Shown: positions 56,303 through 63,798, counted from the stretch's first letter. The stretch is DNA of 64,000 nt from JABAYQ01 sp049890095 (GCA_049890095.1 JBMHCD010000008.1:328387-392386); one strand, 5' to 3'. The notes: generated by a model from the sequence alone, not told the origin. Program-made: numbers and translations.

Positions 56303-58720
56303 ATGACAAACTCTACAATTTCTAAAAAACAACTATCGCTAAAAGAATTTAAAAATTCTGTAATTAATGATTACAAAATCGCATGTATTAGTAGAGAAAC
56401 TAGTTTGATGGGGCGAAGAGAAGTTCTAAGCGGAAAAGGGAGTTTTGGAATTTTTGGTGATGGAAAAGAGCTTGCTCAAATTGCAATGGCGAGATGTTTT
56501 AAAAAAGGAGATTTCAGATCTGGATATTATAGAGATCAAACATTTATGATGGCATTAAACGAAATGAGTGTTTCACAATTTTTTGCTGCTCTATATGGTC
56601 ATGCTGACATAAATCATGAGCCTCAATCTGGTGGTCGTCAAATGGTTGCTCATTTCTCTACTCAATCTCTAAATGAAGATGGTAGCTGGAAAAATTTATG
56701 TGAACAATATAACTCTGCATCAGATATTTCTTGTACTGCTGGTCAAATGCCAAGATTAGTTGGTTTGGCTCAAGCATCAAAAATATATCGACACAATGAA
56801 AAATTGAGTGATTGGAATAATTTCTCCAAAAAAGGAAATGAAATAGCATGGGGAACCATTGGTAATGCTTCGACCTCAGAGGGACATTTTTTTGAAGCTA
56901 TAAATGCTGCTGGTGTTTTACAAATACCAATGGTAATTTCTATATGGGATGATAATTATGGAATATCTGTTCATAGTAAAGATCAAACGACCAAAGAAAA
57001 TATTTCCGAAGTTTTAAAAGGGTTTCAACGATCAAAAAAAGATAAAGGTCTTGAAATTATTAAAGTTAAAGGCTGGGACTACCCTGCTCTAATTGAAGCT
57101 TATAAAAAAGCAGAATCTATAGCAAGAAACGAACATGTTCCTGTAATGGTTCATGTAATTGAAATGACGCAACCACAAGGTCATTCAACTTCTGGCTCAC
57201 ACGAACGTTATAAATCAGAAAAACGCTTAAAATTTGAAAATGATTTTGATTGTATTAAATTATTTAGAGAATGGATTATAACTAATGAAATTAGCGATGC
57301 TGAAAGTTTAGACCAAATTGAAAAAACAAGTAAGAAAGAAGTGTCTAAGTACAAAAACGAGGCATGGAAGGCTTATCAAAAACCAATTATAGATGAGTTA
57401 AATATAGCTTATGAAATTATTCAAAAAGTAAGTGATGAAAGCGAAAATACTGCATTCATCAAACCAATATTAGAAAAACTTAAACTAGATGCAAAGCTAA
57501 ATCCGCATAGAAAAAACATTTTTTCTGCTATTCGGTCAGTGTTAAGAATAACCAGAAACGAATCCTTAGCAAATATAGAATCCTTAAAAGGTATTTTATC
57601 AAAATGGAATAAAGAAAATCAAGATCGTTATAGCTCTCATCTTTATAGTCAGTCTAATTGGTCTTCATCAAATGTTAATGAAGTTAAACCAGAATATAAT
57701 GAAAATTCAACAGAAGTTGATGCTCGAATTATATTAAGAGATAACTTTGATCAATTACTAAACAACAATCATGAGATATTAATTTTTGGGGAAGATAGTG
57801 GACAAATTGGCGGAGTAAATCAGGGCCTTGAAGGTCTACAATCTAAGTATGGTGATCTTAGAGTTTCTGATACCGGAATTAGAGAAGCTACAATTCTAGG
57901 TCAGGGAATTGGAATGTCCATGAGAGGTTTAAGACCTATTGCCGAAATTCAATATTTGGATTATTTACTTTACTGCTTTCAAACTATGTCTGACGATTTA
58001 GCAACTTTACATTATAGAACTAAAGGAAGGCAAAAAGCTCCTTTAATTATAAGAACTAGAGGACATAGACTTGAAGGAATTTGGCATTCTGGATCTCCAT
58101 TAGGAATGATGTTGAATGGTCTTAGAGGTATGCATGTTTTAGTCCCTAGAAATATGACTAAAGCAGCAGGTTTTTACAATACACTAATTGCTTCGGACGA
58201 ACCTGCAATAGTTATTGAATGTTTGAATGGATATCGATTAAAAGAAAAACTACCATCTAATTTATCTGAACTAAGAACACCAATTGGTATTTCAGAAGTT
58301 ACTCAAGTAGGAAACGATATCACAATAGTAACATATGGATCTACTTGGAGAATTGTAAATTCTGCTGCCAAAGAGCTTTTAAAACTAGATATTTCCTGCG
58401 AGGTAATTGATGCTCAATCTTTACTTCCTTTTGATACAACTAACAATATTTTAGAAAGTATTAAAAAAACAAATAAAGTTTTATTTGTAGATGAGGATGT
58501 AAGCTCTGGGGCAACTGCTTATATGATGCAAAAAGTTATAGAAGAACAAAATGCATATTATTTCTTGGATAGCCAACCACATACATTAAGTGCTAAAGAT
58601 CACCGACCAGCTTATGGTGAGGATGGAGATTATTTTTCTAAACCTAATGCGGATGATATCGTAGAAAAAGTATATTCTATACTTCACGAATCAAAACCTA
58701 ACAAATACCCATTATTTTAA
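56303..58720 (+). CDS. Fused alpha-beta E1 component of a branched-chain 2-oxoacid dehydrogenase
   Basis: The start is ATG 56303 (MTNSTISKKQ), giving 805 residues; a TTG two codons earlier is less likely. The N-terminal half is an E1-alpha thiamine-diphosphate domain (YYRDQTFMMAL, the NASTSEGHFFEAINAAG region and DDNYGISVHS). The C-terminal half is E1-beta (GEDSGQIGGVNQGLEGL, AEIQYLDYLLY, VLVPRNMTKAAGF). The fusion of both subunits is common in Bacteroidota, as a 2-oxoisovalerate or pyruvate-type dehydrogenase. It needs E2 and E3 from elsewhere. It feeds branched-chain acyl-CoA for iso fatty acids. It overlaps murQ by 1 bp (TAATG). Confidence 0.92.
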   Translation: MTNSTISKKQLSLKEFKNSVINDYKIACISRETSLMGRREVLSGKGSFGIFGDGKELAQIAMARCFKKGDFRSGYYRDQTFMMALNEMSVSQFFAALYGHADINHEPQSGGRQMVAHFSTQSLNEDGSWKNLCEQYNSASDISCTAGQMPRLVGLAQASKIYRHNEKLSDWNNFSKKGNEIAWGTIGNASTSEGHFFEAINAAGVLQIPMVISIWDDNYGISVHSKDQTTKENISEVLKGFQRSKKDKGLEIIKVKGWDYPALIEAYKKAESIARNEHVPVMVHVIEMTQPQGHSTSGSHERYKSEKRLKFENDFDCIKLFREWIITNEISDAESLDQIEKTSKKEVSKYKNEAWKAYQKPIIDELNIAYEIIQKVSDESENTAFIKPILEKLKLDAKLNPHRKNIFSAIRSVLRITRNESLANIESLKGILSKWNKENQDRYSSHLYSQSNWSSSNVNEVKPEYNENSTEVDARIILRDNFDQLLNNNHEILIFGEDSGQIGGVNQGLEGLQSKYGDLRVSDTGIREATILGQGIGMSMRGLRPIAEIQYLDYLLYCFQTMSDDLATLHYRTKGRQKAPLIIRTRGHRLEGIWHSGSPLGMMLNGLRGMHVLVPRNMTKAAGFYNTLIASDEPAIVIECLNGYRLKEKLPSNLSELRTPIGISEVTQVGNDITIVTYGSTWRIVNSAAKELLKLDISCEVIDAQSLLPFDTTNNILESIKKTNKVLFVDEDVSSGATAYMMQKVIEEQNAYYFLDSQPHTLSAKDHRPAYGEDGDYFSKPNADDIVEKVYSILHESKPNKYPLF

Positions 58721-59529
58721 TGGATAAATCAACGGAAAAAAGCTCCATTTATAATGATCTTGAATCTATGGATACCCTTACTTTATTGACAAACATCAAT
58801 AAAGAAGATCAAAAGGTTGCACAGGCAGTAGAAAAAGAATTAAAAAAGATTGAAGCACTAGTAGATTCAGTTTATCAAAATATGATTTTAGGCGGAAGAC
58901 TGTTTTATATTGGAGCAGGTACAAGTGGCAGATTAGGTATTGTTGATGCTTCAGAATGCCCTCCTACTTTTGGTATAGAACACGGTATAGTAATTGGTTT
59001 AATTGCTGGAGGAGATGGAGCAATAAAAAAAGCAGTTGAGTTTGCCGAAGACGATATTAATCAAGGTTGGATTGACCTAAAAAAACATGACATTACACAA
59101 ATTGATTCAGTTATAGGTATTGCTGCATCTGGTACTACCCCCTATGTATTAGGAGCATTAAAAATGTGCAAACAAAATAATATATTAACGGCAAGCATTT
59201 CTTGTAATAAAGAAACTCCTATTTCTGCTATTTCTGATCATTCTATTGAAGCTATTGTTGGACCCGAATTTGTTACAGGAAGTACAAGAATGAAATCTGG
59301 AACAGCACAAAAGCTAATACTCAATATGTTATCTACCAGTCTCATGATTAAACTTGGAAGAGTTAAGGGAAATAAAATGGTCGATATGCAACTTAGCAAC
59401 CATAAATTAGTAGAAAGAGGAATTAAAATGATTGTTGACGAAACCAATCTTAAACATCAAGATGCCAAAACATTATTGTTAGAAACTGGTAGCGTTAGAA
59501 ATGCTATAAATAAATATAAAAATGGATAA
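58720..59529 (+). CDS. murQ: N-acetylmuramic acid 6-phosphate etherase
   Basis: The 269-residue enzyme is slightly shorter than E. coli MurQ (298). It contains the SIS-domain motif GAGTSGRLGIVDASECPPTF near residue 65, the TGSTRMKSGTAQK segment near 188 and the catalytic acidic residues around them. It cleaves the lactyl ether of MurNAc-6-P, giving GlcNAc-6-P and lactate, in peptidoglycan recycling. No MurNAc kinase or transporter is encoded in the window, so the donor path is elsewhere. It is coupled to the E1 gene and to the DUF6095 gene (8-bp overlap). Confidence 0.94.
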   Translation: MDKSTEKSSIYNDLESMDTLTLLTNINKEDQKVAQAVEKELKKIEALVDSVYQNMILGGRLFYIGAGTSGRLGIVDASECPPTFGIEHGIVIGLIAGGDGAIKKAVEFAEDDINQGWIDLKKHDITQIDSVIGIAASGTTPYVLGALKMCKQNNILTASISCNKETPISAISDHSIEAIVGPEFVTGSTRMKSGTAQKLILNMLSTSLMIKLGRVKGNKMVDMQLSNHKLVERGIKMIVDETNLKHQDAKTLLLETGSVRNAINKYKNG

Positions 59530-59746
59530 AGAAAAATTTGCGAATGGTTTAATGTGGGTATCAATGGCCCTATTATTTTTATTCACCACTGCGATTACCC
59601 TGTGGATAAATTTCAAAAAAGAGAGTACTTTGTTGTATATACTAACGGCTATATTTTTGCTTTGTTTGTTTTACTTTTCATACAAAGGCGTATCCACCGT
59701 TTTGGATGCATTCTTTAAAAACAAAAAAGACGATATAAAAAAATAA
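59522..59746 (+). CDS. DUF6095-type small membrane protein
   Basis: The 74-residue protein has two hydrophobic helices (about 9-28 and 36-58) with short basic ends. The pattern matches the Flavobacteriia DUF6095 family, which has no known function. It overlaps murQ by 8 bp and converges on the PEGA-like lipoprotein gene 19 bp away. The last gene of the M61-UbiA-E1-MurQ transcript, it is supported mainly by coupling and by family length. Confidence 0.82.
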   Translation: MDKEKFANGLMWVSMALLFLFTTAITLWINFKKESTLLYILTAIFLLCLFYFSYKGVSTVLDAFFKNKKDDIKK

Positions 59747-59765
59747 TTTTAACTATTGTAAAAAA

Positions 59766-60230
59766 TTATTTCTTCAAAACTATATAGGTTTCGACAACTT
59801 TATCATCATGATTTACATTAACATGAGATATATTACCATTTTCTAAGTAATTATGAAGTGATGCTTTGTCCTTTTTATCTAAAGTTACTCGAACATACTT
59901 TGTATCTACTCTTTTAAGAGAGCCAGTTAATGCATCTATTCCCCAAGCCAGAATATTAAAGCCATTTAAAATAGCAACTGCATTAAAATTAGAATCCATA
60001 ACGACTACTTTTTCTTGATAATCAGAAATTCTAAAATCAATTCTGTCATCTGCTTTTACTCTTATGGTTTTAGGAGTAACCCCTTTTTCAATACCATTTA
60101 CAAAAACTTTAGCACCATTAGGTACTGATTCGAAAAAAACATTTCTTTTAGAACCGGTAAATATAGAAGCACAGCTTGTAGTTAGTATTAATAAAATTAA
60201 GGTAGTGGGAAAACAAATGTTTTTAATCAT
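59766..60230 (-). CDS. PEGA-like lipoprotein
   Basis: The 154-residue protein has a lipoprotein signal with lipobox LTTSC (Cys near residue 20). A PEGA-type beta domain follows (NVFFESVPNGAKVFVNG, then VTPKTIRVKADD), similar to surface-layer and envelope PEGA repeats. The second half is hydrophobic in the middle (AVAILNGFNILAWGIDAL) and may insert in a membrane. Function is unknown. It is a single-gene unit with a -7 element 26 bp upstream. Confidence 0.85.
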   Translation of the reverse strand: MIKNICFPTTLILLILTTSCASIFTGSKRNVFFESVPNGAKVFVNGIEKGVTPKTIRVKADDRIDFRISDYQEKVVVMDSNFNAVAILNGFNILAWGIDALTGSLKRVDTKYVRVTLDKKDKASLHNYLENGNISHVNVNHDDKVVETYIVLKK

Positions 60231-60255
60231 TTTTCCTATAGTTTAAGTTATTTCA

Positions 60256-60263
60256 CAAAAGTA
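60256..60263 (-). promoter_or_regulatory. -7 promoter element for the PEGA-like lipoprotein
   Basis: The minus strand reads TACTTTTG (TAnnTTTG), 25 bp before the start codon. No convincing -33 partner is visible. Confidence 0.45.
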
Positions 60264-60317
60264 TTCTTTTTGAGATATAAAATTAAAATTTGGATCAAAA
60301 AAAATTAATTTAATCTA

Positions 60318-60346
60318 TTGTTAAATCAAAAAACAATTTATATTTG
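60318..60346 (+). promoter_or_regulatory. Promoter of tRNA-Asp (-33 TTG and -7 TATATTTG)
   Basis: TTG at 60318-60320 and TATATTTG at 60339-60346 are separated by 18 bp. This matches the flavobacterial housekeeping consensus TTG-N17-23-TAnnTTTG. Transcription would start about 30 bp before the mature tRNA. Confidence 0.85.
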
Positions 60347-60381
60347 CATCGCTTTTTAAAGCAAAGTTCTTTTATAGAGCC

Positions 60382-60458
60382 GGTCTGGTAGTTCAGTTGG
60401 TTAGAATACCTGCCTGTCACGCAGGGGGTCGCGAGTTCGAGTCTCGTCCAGACCGCCA
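60382..60458 (+). tRNA. tRNA-Asp (GTC), CCA encoded
   Basis: A 77-nt cloverleaf: acceptor GGTCTGG (60382-60388) pairs with CCAGACC (60448-60454), with discriminator G at 60455 and CCA at 60456-60458. The D arm contains GTTCAGTTGGTTAGAAT. The anticodon stem CCTGC/GCAGG encloses CTGTCAC with anticodon GTC at 60416-60418. The T arm is GCGAG/CTCGT around TTCGAGT. It reads aspartate codons. A promoter and a strong terminator frame it, so it is a single-gene unit. No 3'-end duplication, which would mark an integrated element, is found in the following 3.5 kb. Confidence 0.97.
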
Positions 60459-60466
60459 ACATTAAG

Positions 60467-60497
60467 CCCTCATTATCTAGTATAGTGAGGGTTTTTC
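60467..60497 (+). terminator. Rho-independent terminator of tRNA-Asp
   Basis: CCCTCATTAT (60467-60476) pairs with ATAGTGAGGG (60482-60491), 10 bp with one G-U, around a 5-nt loop and followed by TTTTTCTTTT. Confidence 0.9.
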
Positions 60498-60505
60498 TTT
60501 TATTT

Positions 60506-60529
60506 GGAGGCAATTATGGGGGCAATTTT
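60506..60529. repeat. 12-bp G-rich tandem repeat after tRNA-Asp
   Basis: GGAGGCAATTAT (60506-60517) is directly followed by GGGGGCAATTTT (60518-60529), 10 of 12 identical. The G-runs stand out in the AT-rich surroundings. Confidence 0.7.
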
Positions 60530-60590
60530 TTATTATTTATGCAAAATTTTACTTTCATGCATAATGAAAGACACATTCTAATAAAAAGAT

Positions 60591-60604
60591 ATGATTTAAA
60601 TCAT
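60591..60604. repeat. 14-bp perfect palindrome upstream of the excisionase-like gene
   Basis: ATGATTTAAATCAT is fully palindromic and lies about 150 bp before the promoter element of the helix-turn-helix gene. The surrounding 60530-60740 region is otherwise non-coding. A smaller hairpin, CTTTCA/TGAAAG, is at 60552-60570. It may be an operator. Confidence 0.5.
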
Positions 60605-60740
60605 CTATTTAAGTATCAAAATAATTTTTTACTTAAAATTAACATAAAGTGCTGATTTCAAATATTTTACAATTTTTCATTGTTAAAATCCTGTTAATAT
60701 TATGTAGTTTATTTTTTTCTCAATTTATATAACCTTGAAG

Positions 60741-60748
60741 TAATTTTG
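60741..60748 (+). promoter_or_regulatory. -7 promoter element for the excisionase-like gene
   Basis: TAATTTTG matches TAnnTTTG 26 bp before the ATG at 60775. No -33 TTG at the usual spacing. Confidence 0.45.
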
Positions 60749-60774
60749 TGGAAACAAATAAAATTTAATGAAAA

Positions 60775-60966
60775 ATGAATGAATTAAAAATATTAACAGA
60801 AAAAGAAGTGTCAATTAAATATTCTGTATCACAAAGGACGTTATCAAATCTCAGAAAATCAGGTAAAATACCATACTCCGAAGTATGGTTCTATGTAGGT
60901 AAGCAAATAAGATATAAAGCTCAACCATTACAAAATTATTTTGAAAGTGATACAACAATCATTTAA
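60775..60966 (+). CDS. Excisionase-like helix-turn-helix protein
   Basis: The 63-residue protein is a single MerR/excisionase-type winged helix. LTEKEVSIKYSVSQRTLSNL (residues 7-26) is the helix-turn-helix with the typical LT..E....Y.VS...(L/I) pattern, and GKIPYSEVWFYVGKQIRYK is the wing that normally touches the minor groove. This HTH_17 family includes Xis proteins of phages and conjugative transposons, and small transcription factors. It starts 36 bp after a -7 element and lies 117 bp before the HUH gene on the same strand. No integrase is nearby. Overall a mobile-element protein is likely, though a plain regulator is possible. Confidence 0.8.
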   Translation: MNELKILTEKEVSIKYSVSQRTLSNLRKSGKIPYSEVWFYVGKQIRYKAQPLQNYFESDTTII

Positions 60967-61083
60967 ACAAGTATTAATCTAATAAAACCTCCAACCCCAA
61001 CTAACTATTATTTTTTAAAATTTATTAGAGAAGAAGCATAGGCTCTCTTTAAACTTTCCTATACCTAATTTAATGTATTAATA

Positions 61084-61479
61084 ATGAATAAAATAGATTT
61101 AATAAAATCATATGGTGATTGGTTAGGTAAAACAAATTGGGATTATTTCTCAACTTTCACATTTAGATATGATATAAAGCAAAAACAAAATGAAAGGTTA
61201 ATGAATGAGTTAAGAGAAAATCTACAATCATCTGCAATAGAACATTATGTTTTTTATGTAACTGAATACACTAACTATAATTACAATACTCACAATCATA
61301 TGTTAATCAAAGGAAATGGAGTAAATAATCAAATAGAAGGCTATTTCAGGGCGAAAAATCTACTTTATAATAATGTTGTCCATTATCCTTATAAAAAGAC
61401 TTTAGGAGCTAACTATTATGTATCTAAATACATTTCAAGCAACAATGTAGATTGGGATATTATAAAAAACCCCCACTAA
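61084..61479 (+). CDS. Minimal HUH endonuclease-like protein (rolling-circle Rep type)
   Basis: The 131-residue protein carries the three ordered motifs of HUH/Rep endonucleases. Motif I is YFSTFTF (residues 21-27). Motif II is HNHMLIKG (metal-binding His70 and His72, the H-x-H core). Motif III is YYVSKYIS (candidate catalytic Tyr111, Tyr112 or Tyr116 with Lys115). Such enzymes nick single-stranded DNA and stay covalently attached during rolling-circle replication or transposition. The protein holds little beyond this domain; typical plasmid or phage Reps are about twice as long. Its 3' end (codons for SNNVDWDI) is repeated at 63772. The protein may be truncated by an insertion. Family assignment is from motifs only. 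Confidence 0.7.
   Translation: MNKIDLIKSYGDWLGKTNWDYFSTFTFRYDIKQKQNERLMNELRENLQSSAIEHYVFYVTEYTNYNYNTHNHMLIKGNGVNNQIEGYFRAKNLLYNNVVHYPYKKTLGANYYVSKYISSNNVDWDIIKNPH
61437..61461. repeat. Direct repeat copy 1 (25 bp), inside the HUH gene
   Basis: This 25-bp stretch begins AAGCAACAATGT and ends GATTGGGATATT. It matches 63772-63796 at 24 of 25 positions (the only difference is A versus T at 61449/63784). Outside the stretch the flanks differ. Confidence 0.9.
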
Positions 61480-61491
61480 AAGTGAGGGTTT
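61467..61491 (-). terminator. Terminator between the convergent HUH and LRR genes
   Basis: AAACCCCCACT (61467-61477) and AGTGAGGGTTT (61481-61491) form an 11-bp stem with a 3-nt loop. On the minus strand the one mismatch becomes a G-U pair and a T-run follows, so it best serves the LRR gene. It overlaps the HUH stop codon. Confidence 0.75.
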
Positions 61492-61496
61492 GAAAT

Positions 61497-63683
61497 TTAT
61501 TGAAGTATCAGTTTATGATTACTTATCCCATCATAGGTTTTAATTGTTAGGTTATAAATACCTTTAGAGTTGTTTGATAAATCTATTTGAGTATAAAACT
61601 CACCAACTGATTTAATTGATTCATAATAAACTTGTTCTCCTAAGATGTTATTAACTATAATTTCAGTTTCAGAATCTGAATTAAATTCTATATTGAAAAT
61701 ATTTGATGAGGGATTTGGATAAATATTTAAATCTATAAAATTTTCACTAGTTGAAGTAGAAATACAAAAATCTTCACACTCTTCTAAAGAGTAAAAGTTA
61801 CCTGTACCATTAGTAATTTCAATACAATAAAGAAAGTCCCAACAACCCCACGTAGGTACACAATATGATTCACAATCGATTAGAGAGCTAAATTCACCAG
61901 TTCCATCCATAGGATCTATACAGGAGTTATTCACACAGTTCCAGCTATCTTCAATCACTGTTGTACAAACAGCTTCGCATTCTTCTAAAGATTGATAATT
62001 ACCTGAACCGTCAGATAACTCATAGCATGCATTCAAATCACCACAATCCCAAGTAGGCTCTACAGAGTTACAATCAGCTTCACATTCTTGTAAGTTATCG
62101 TAAGTTCCTGAACCATCTAGTGGATCTATACAAGCTTCGCTATTACTACAATTAAAAGAGCAGCCATTACTGAAATAATTATTTGTGCCAAAAACAAAAT
62201 TAGCTTCTACGTTTAGCCAATTATTGTTAGAATAATTTAAATCATCTACACTAATACAATACAAGTTTGGATTGCTAAATGGCGCAGAACCTACATTAAT
62301 GAAGTTTATATTTTGATTATTTGAATTTCTTAAATCAAGACTCGTAAGTACATTACCATATAAATTAATGAGTGTTAGGTTATAGTTAGCACTTAAATCT
62401 AAACTATTCAATTGATTATTTTGAATACTTAATATTTCCAAATTTAAATTATTTGAAAAATCAACATATGAAATTGAATTATTATCAGCACCTATAATTT
62501 CTAGAAATGTAAAGTCTTCAATTCCTGTTAAATCATAAATTCCTAAATCATTAACATCTAATGTCAGAATTGATTCAACAGAAGAAGTAAAAACAAAGTC
62601 ATCATTGTCTATACCATTTCCATATCCATTAGATTCAAGGAACTCTTCAAAATTATCATCAGGAACATATGTTAATTGATTGCAATTATAATTTGAACCA
62701 CAATCTAAAGAAAAAGCTGTAAAAGAATCCACATTATTCCAATTGTTAGCAATACCTAAATTTGTAACTTCTACACAAGACAAATTATTGTTATTAATTG
62801 TTGGAAAAAGATATTGATTACCATTTTGTAAATTTAACTGACTAAGTTGATTATTTTCAAGGCTTACAGTTTGTAAGTTTGGAAACATACTAACATCTAA
62901 GCATTCAATTAAATTGTTACTCAAATTAATACTTGTTAAATTTTCAGCTTCATAGGGAAGTAAAATTTCATATACTTTATTGCTGTCAGGAAGATAACCA
63001 CCATTTGTTATTGTAATTGTTTCAATATTCGTATTATTAAAGAAACTAATCGAATTTAATTGATTATAGTAATCATTGGGAAAATCACCTGTAAATACAT
63101 CATTAGATGAAAATTGTTTTAAATTTATATTTGCCGAAAGGTCAATATTTTTTAATTTATTTTTTCCTAGTAAAAGAGTTTCTAATGCAACGTAACTATT
63201 TATATTTATATTTTCAAACAAGTTATCTTCTATATTTAAGTGTTTAAGTGAATAATTAGGTGTAGTGTTAAAATTTTGATAAATATTTAAATTACTTAAA
63301 TTATTTCTAGAGCAATTAAGTTCTTCTAAAACGTTGTTATTATTGTCAAAAGCAATATAGTTTATTTGATTATTTGAGCAATCTACAAATGTTAATAGTG
63401 AATTGTTAGACAAATTAAGAGATGTAATTTGATTGTATTTACATTTCAAACTTGTTAGTTGAGTAAAATCTTCTATACCTATTAAACTAGTAATGTTAGA
63501 AAACCAAGGTAAATCTAATTCTAATATTTGATTAATATTATTAGTTTGAACATAATTATCTAATATATCATCATATCCAAGGTCAATTAATGCTTGTTCA
63601 AAATTATCATCAGGAACATAGGTAGATTGTCCAAATCCAAAAAATGGAATCAATAAAATAAGTAGAGTATAAAATGCTTTCAT
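61497..63683 (-). CDS. Secreted leucine-rich-repeat protein with cysteine repeats and type IX sorting domain
   Basis: The 728-residue protein has a signal peptide (ending FGFGQS). It has two LRR modules, each opened by the same cap (S/L)TYVPDDNFE (about residues 20 and 340), with repeats such as LTSLKCKYNQITSLNLSNN. Then come four units of the form C-I/Y-x-DGxG-x-(5)-L-x-x-C-E-x-x-C (about 515-640), each with paired cysteines. A type IX C-terminal domain (LNIYPNPSSNIFNIEF, NILGEQVYY) ends it. It should be exported to the surface and likely mediates binding. It is bracketed by a 25-bp direct repeat and terminated by the hairpin at 61467. Confidence 0.88.
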   Translation of the reverse strand: MKAFYTLLILLIPFFGFGQSTYVPDDNFEQALIDLGYDDILDNYVQTNNINQILELDLPWFSNITSLIGIEDFTQLTSLKCKYNQITSLNLSNNSLLTFVDCSNNQINYIAFDNNNNVLEELNCSRNNLSNLNIYQNFNTTPNYSLKHLNIEDNLFENININSYVALETLLLGKNKLKNIDLSANINLKQFSSNDVFTGDFPNDYYNQLNSISFFNNTNIETITITNGGYLPDSNKVYEILLPYEAENLTSINLSNNLIECLDVSMFPNLQTVSLENNQLSQLNLQNGNQYLFPTINNNNLSCVEVTNLGIANNWNNVDSFTAFSLDCGSNYNCNQLTYVPDDNFEEFLESNGYGNGIDNDDFVFTSSVESILTLDVNDLGIYDLTGIEDFTFLEIIGADNNSISYVDFSNNLNLEILSIQNNQLNSLDLSANYNLTLINLYGNVLTSLDLRNSNNQNINFINVGSAPFSNPNLYCISVDDLNYSNNNWLNVEANFVFGTNNYFSNGCSFNCSNSEACIDPLDGSGTYDNLQECEADCNSVEPTWDCGDLNACYELSDGSGNYQSLEECEAVCTTVIEDSWNCVNNSCIDPMDGTGEFSSLIDCESYCVPTWGCWDFLYCIEITNGTGNFYSLEECEDFCISTSTSENFIDLNIYPNPSSNIFNIEFNSDSETEIIVNNILGEQVYYESIKSVGEFYTQIDLSNNSKGIYNLTIKTYDGISNHKLILQ

Positions 63684-63771
63684 ATTTGTTTGGTTAGATG
63701 AATAAATATAAAAAAAAGTTTGAGTATCATTTAGAACTTAGTAACTAACTATTAATTCAATAAGTTTTTGG

Positions 63772-63796
63772 AAGCAACAATGTTGATTGGGATATT
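63772..63796. repeat. Direct repeat copy 2 (25 bp), upstream of the LRR gene
   Basis: This is 24/25 identical to 61437-61461. Read on the plus strand it encodes SNNVDWDI in the same frame as the HUH C terminus and then runs VYLNT to a stop at 63812-63814. A stop (TAA at 63761) lies just upstream, so no longer HUH copy remains here. Confidence 0.9.
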
Positions 63797-63798
63797 GT

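Noticed and set aside
60310..60513. Open frame antisense to tRNA-Asp
   Set aside because: It is the well-known spurious translation of a tRNA (WTRLELATPCVTGRYSNQ type); not a protein gene.
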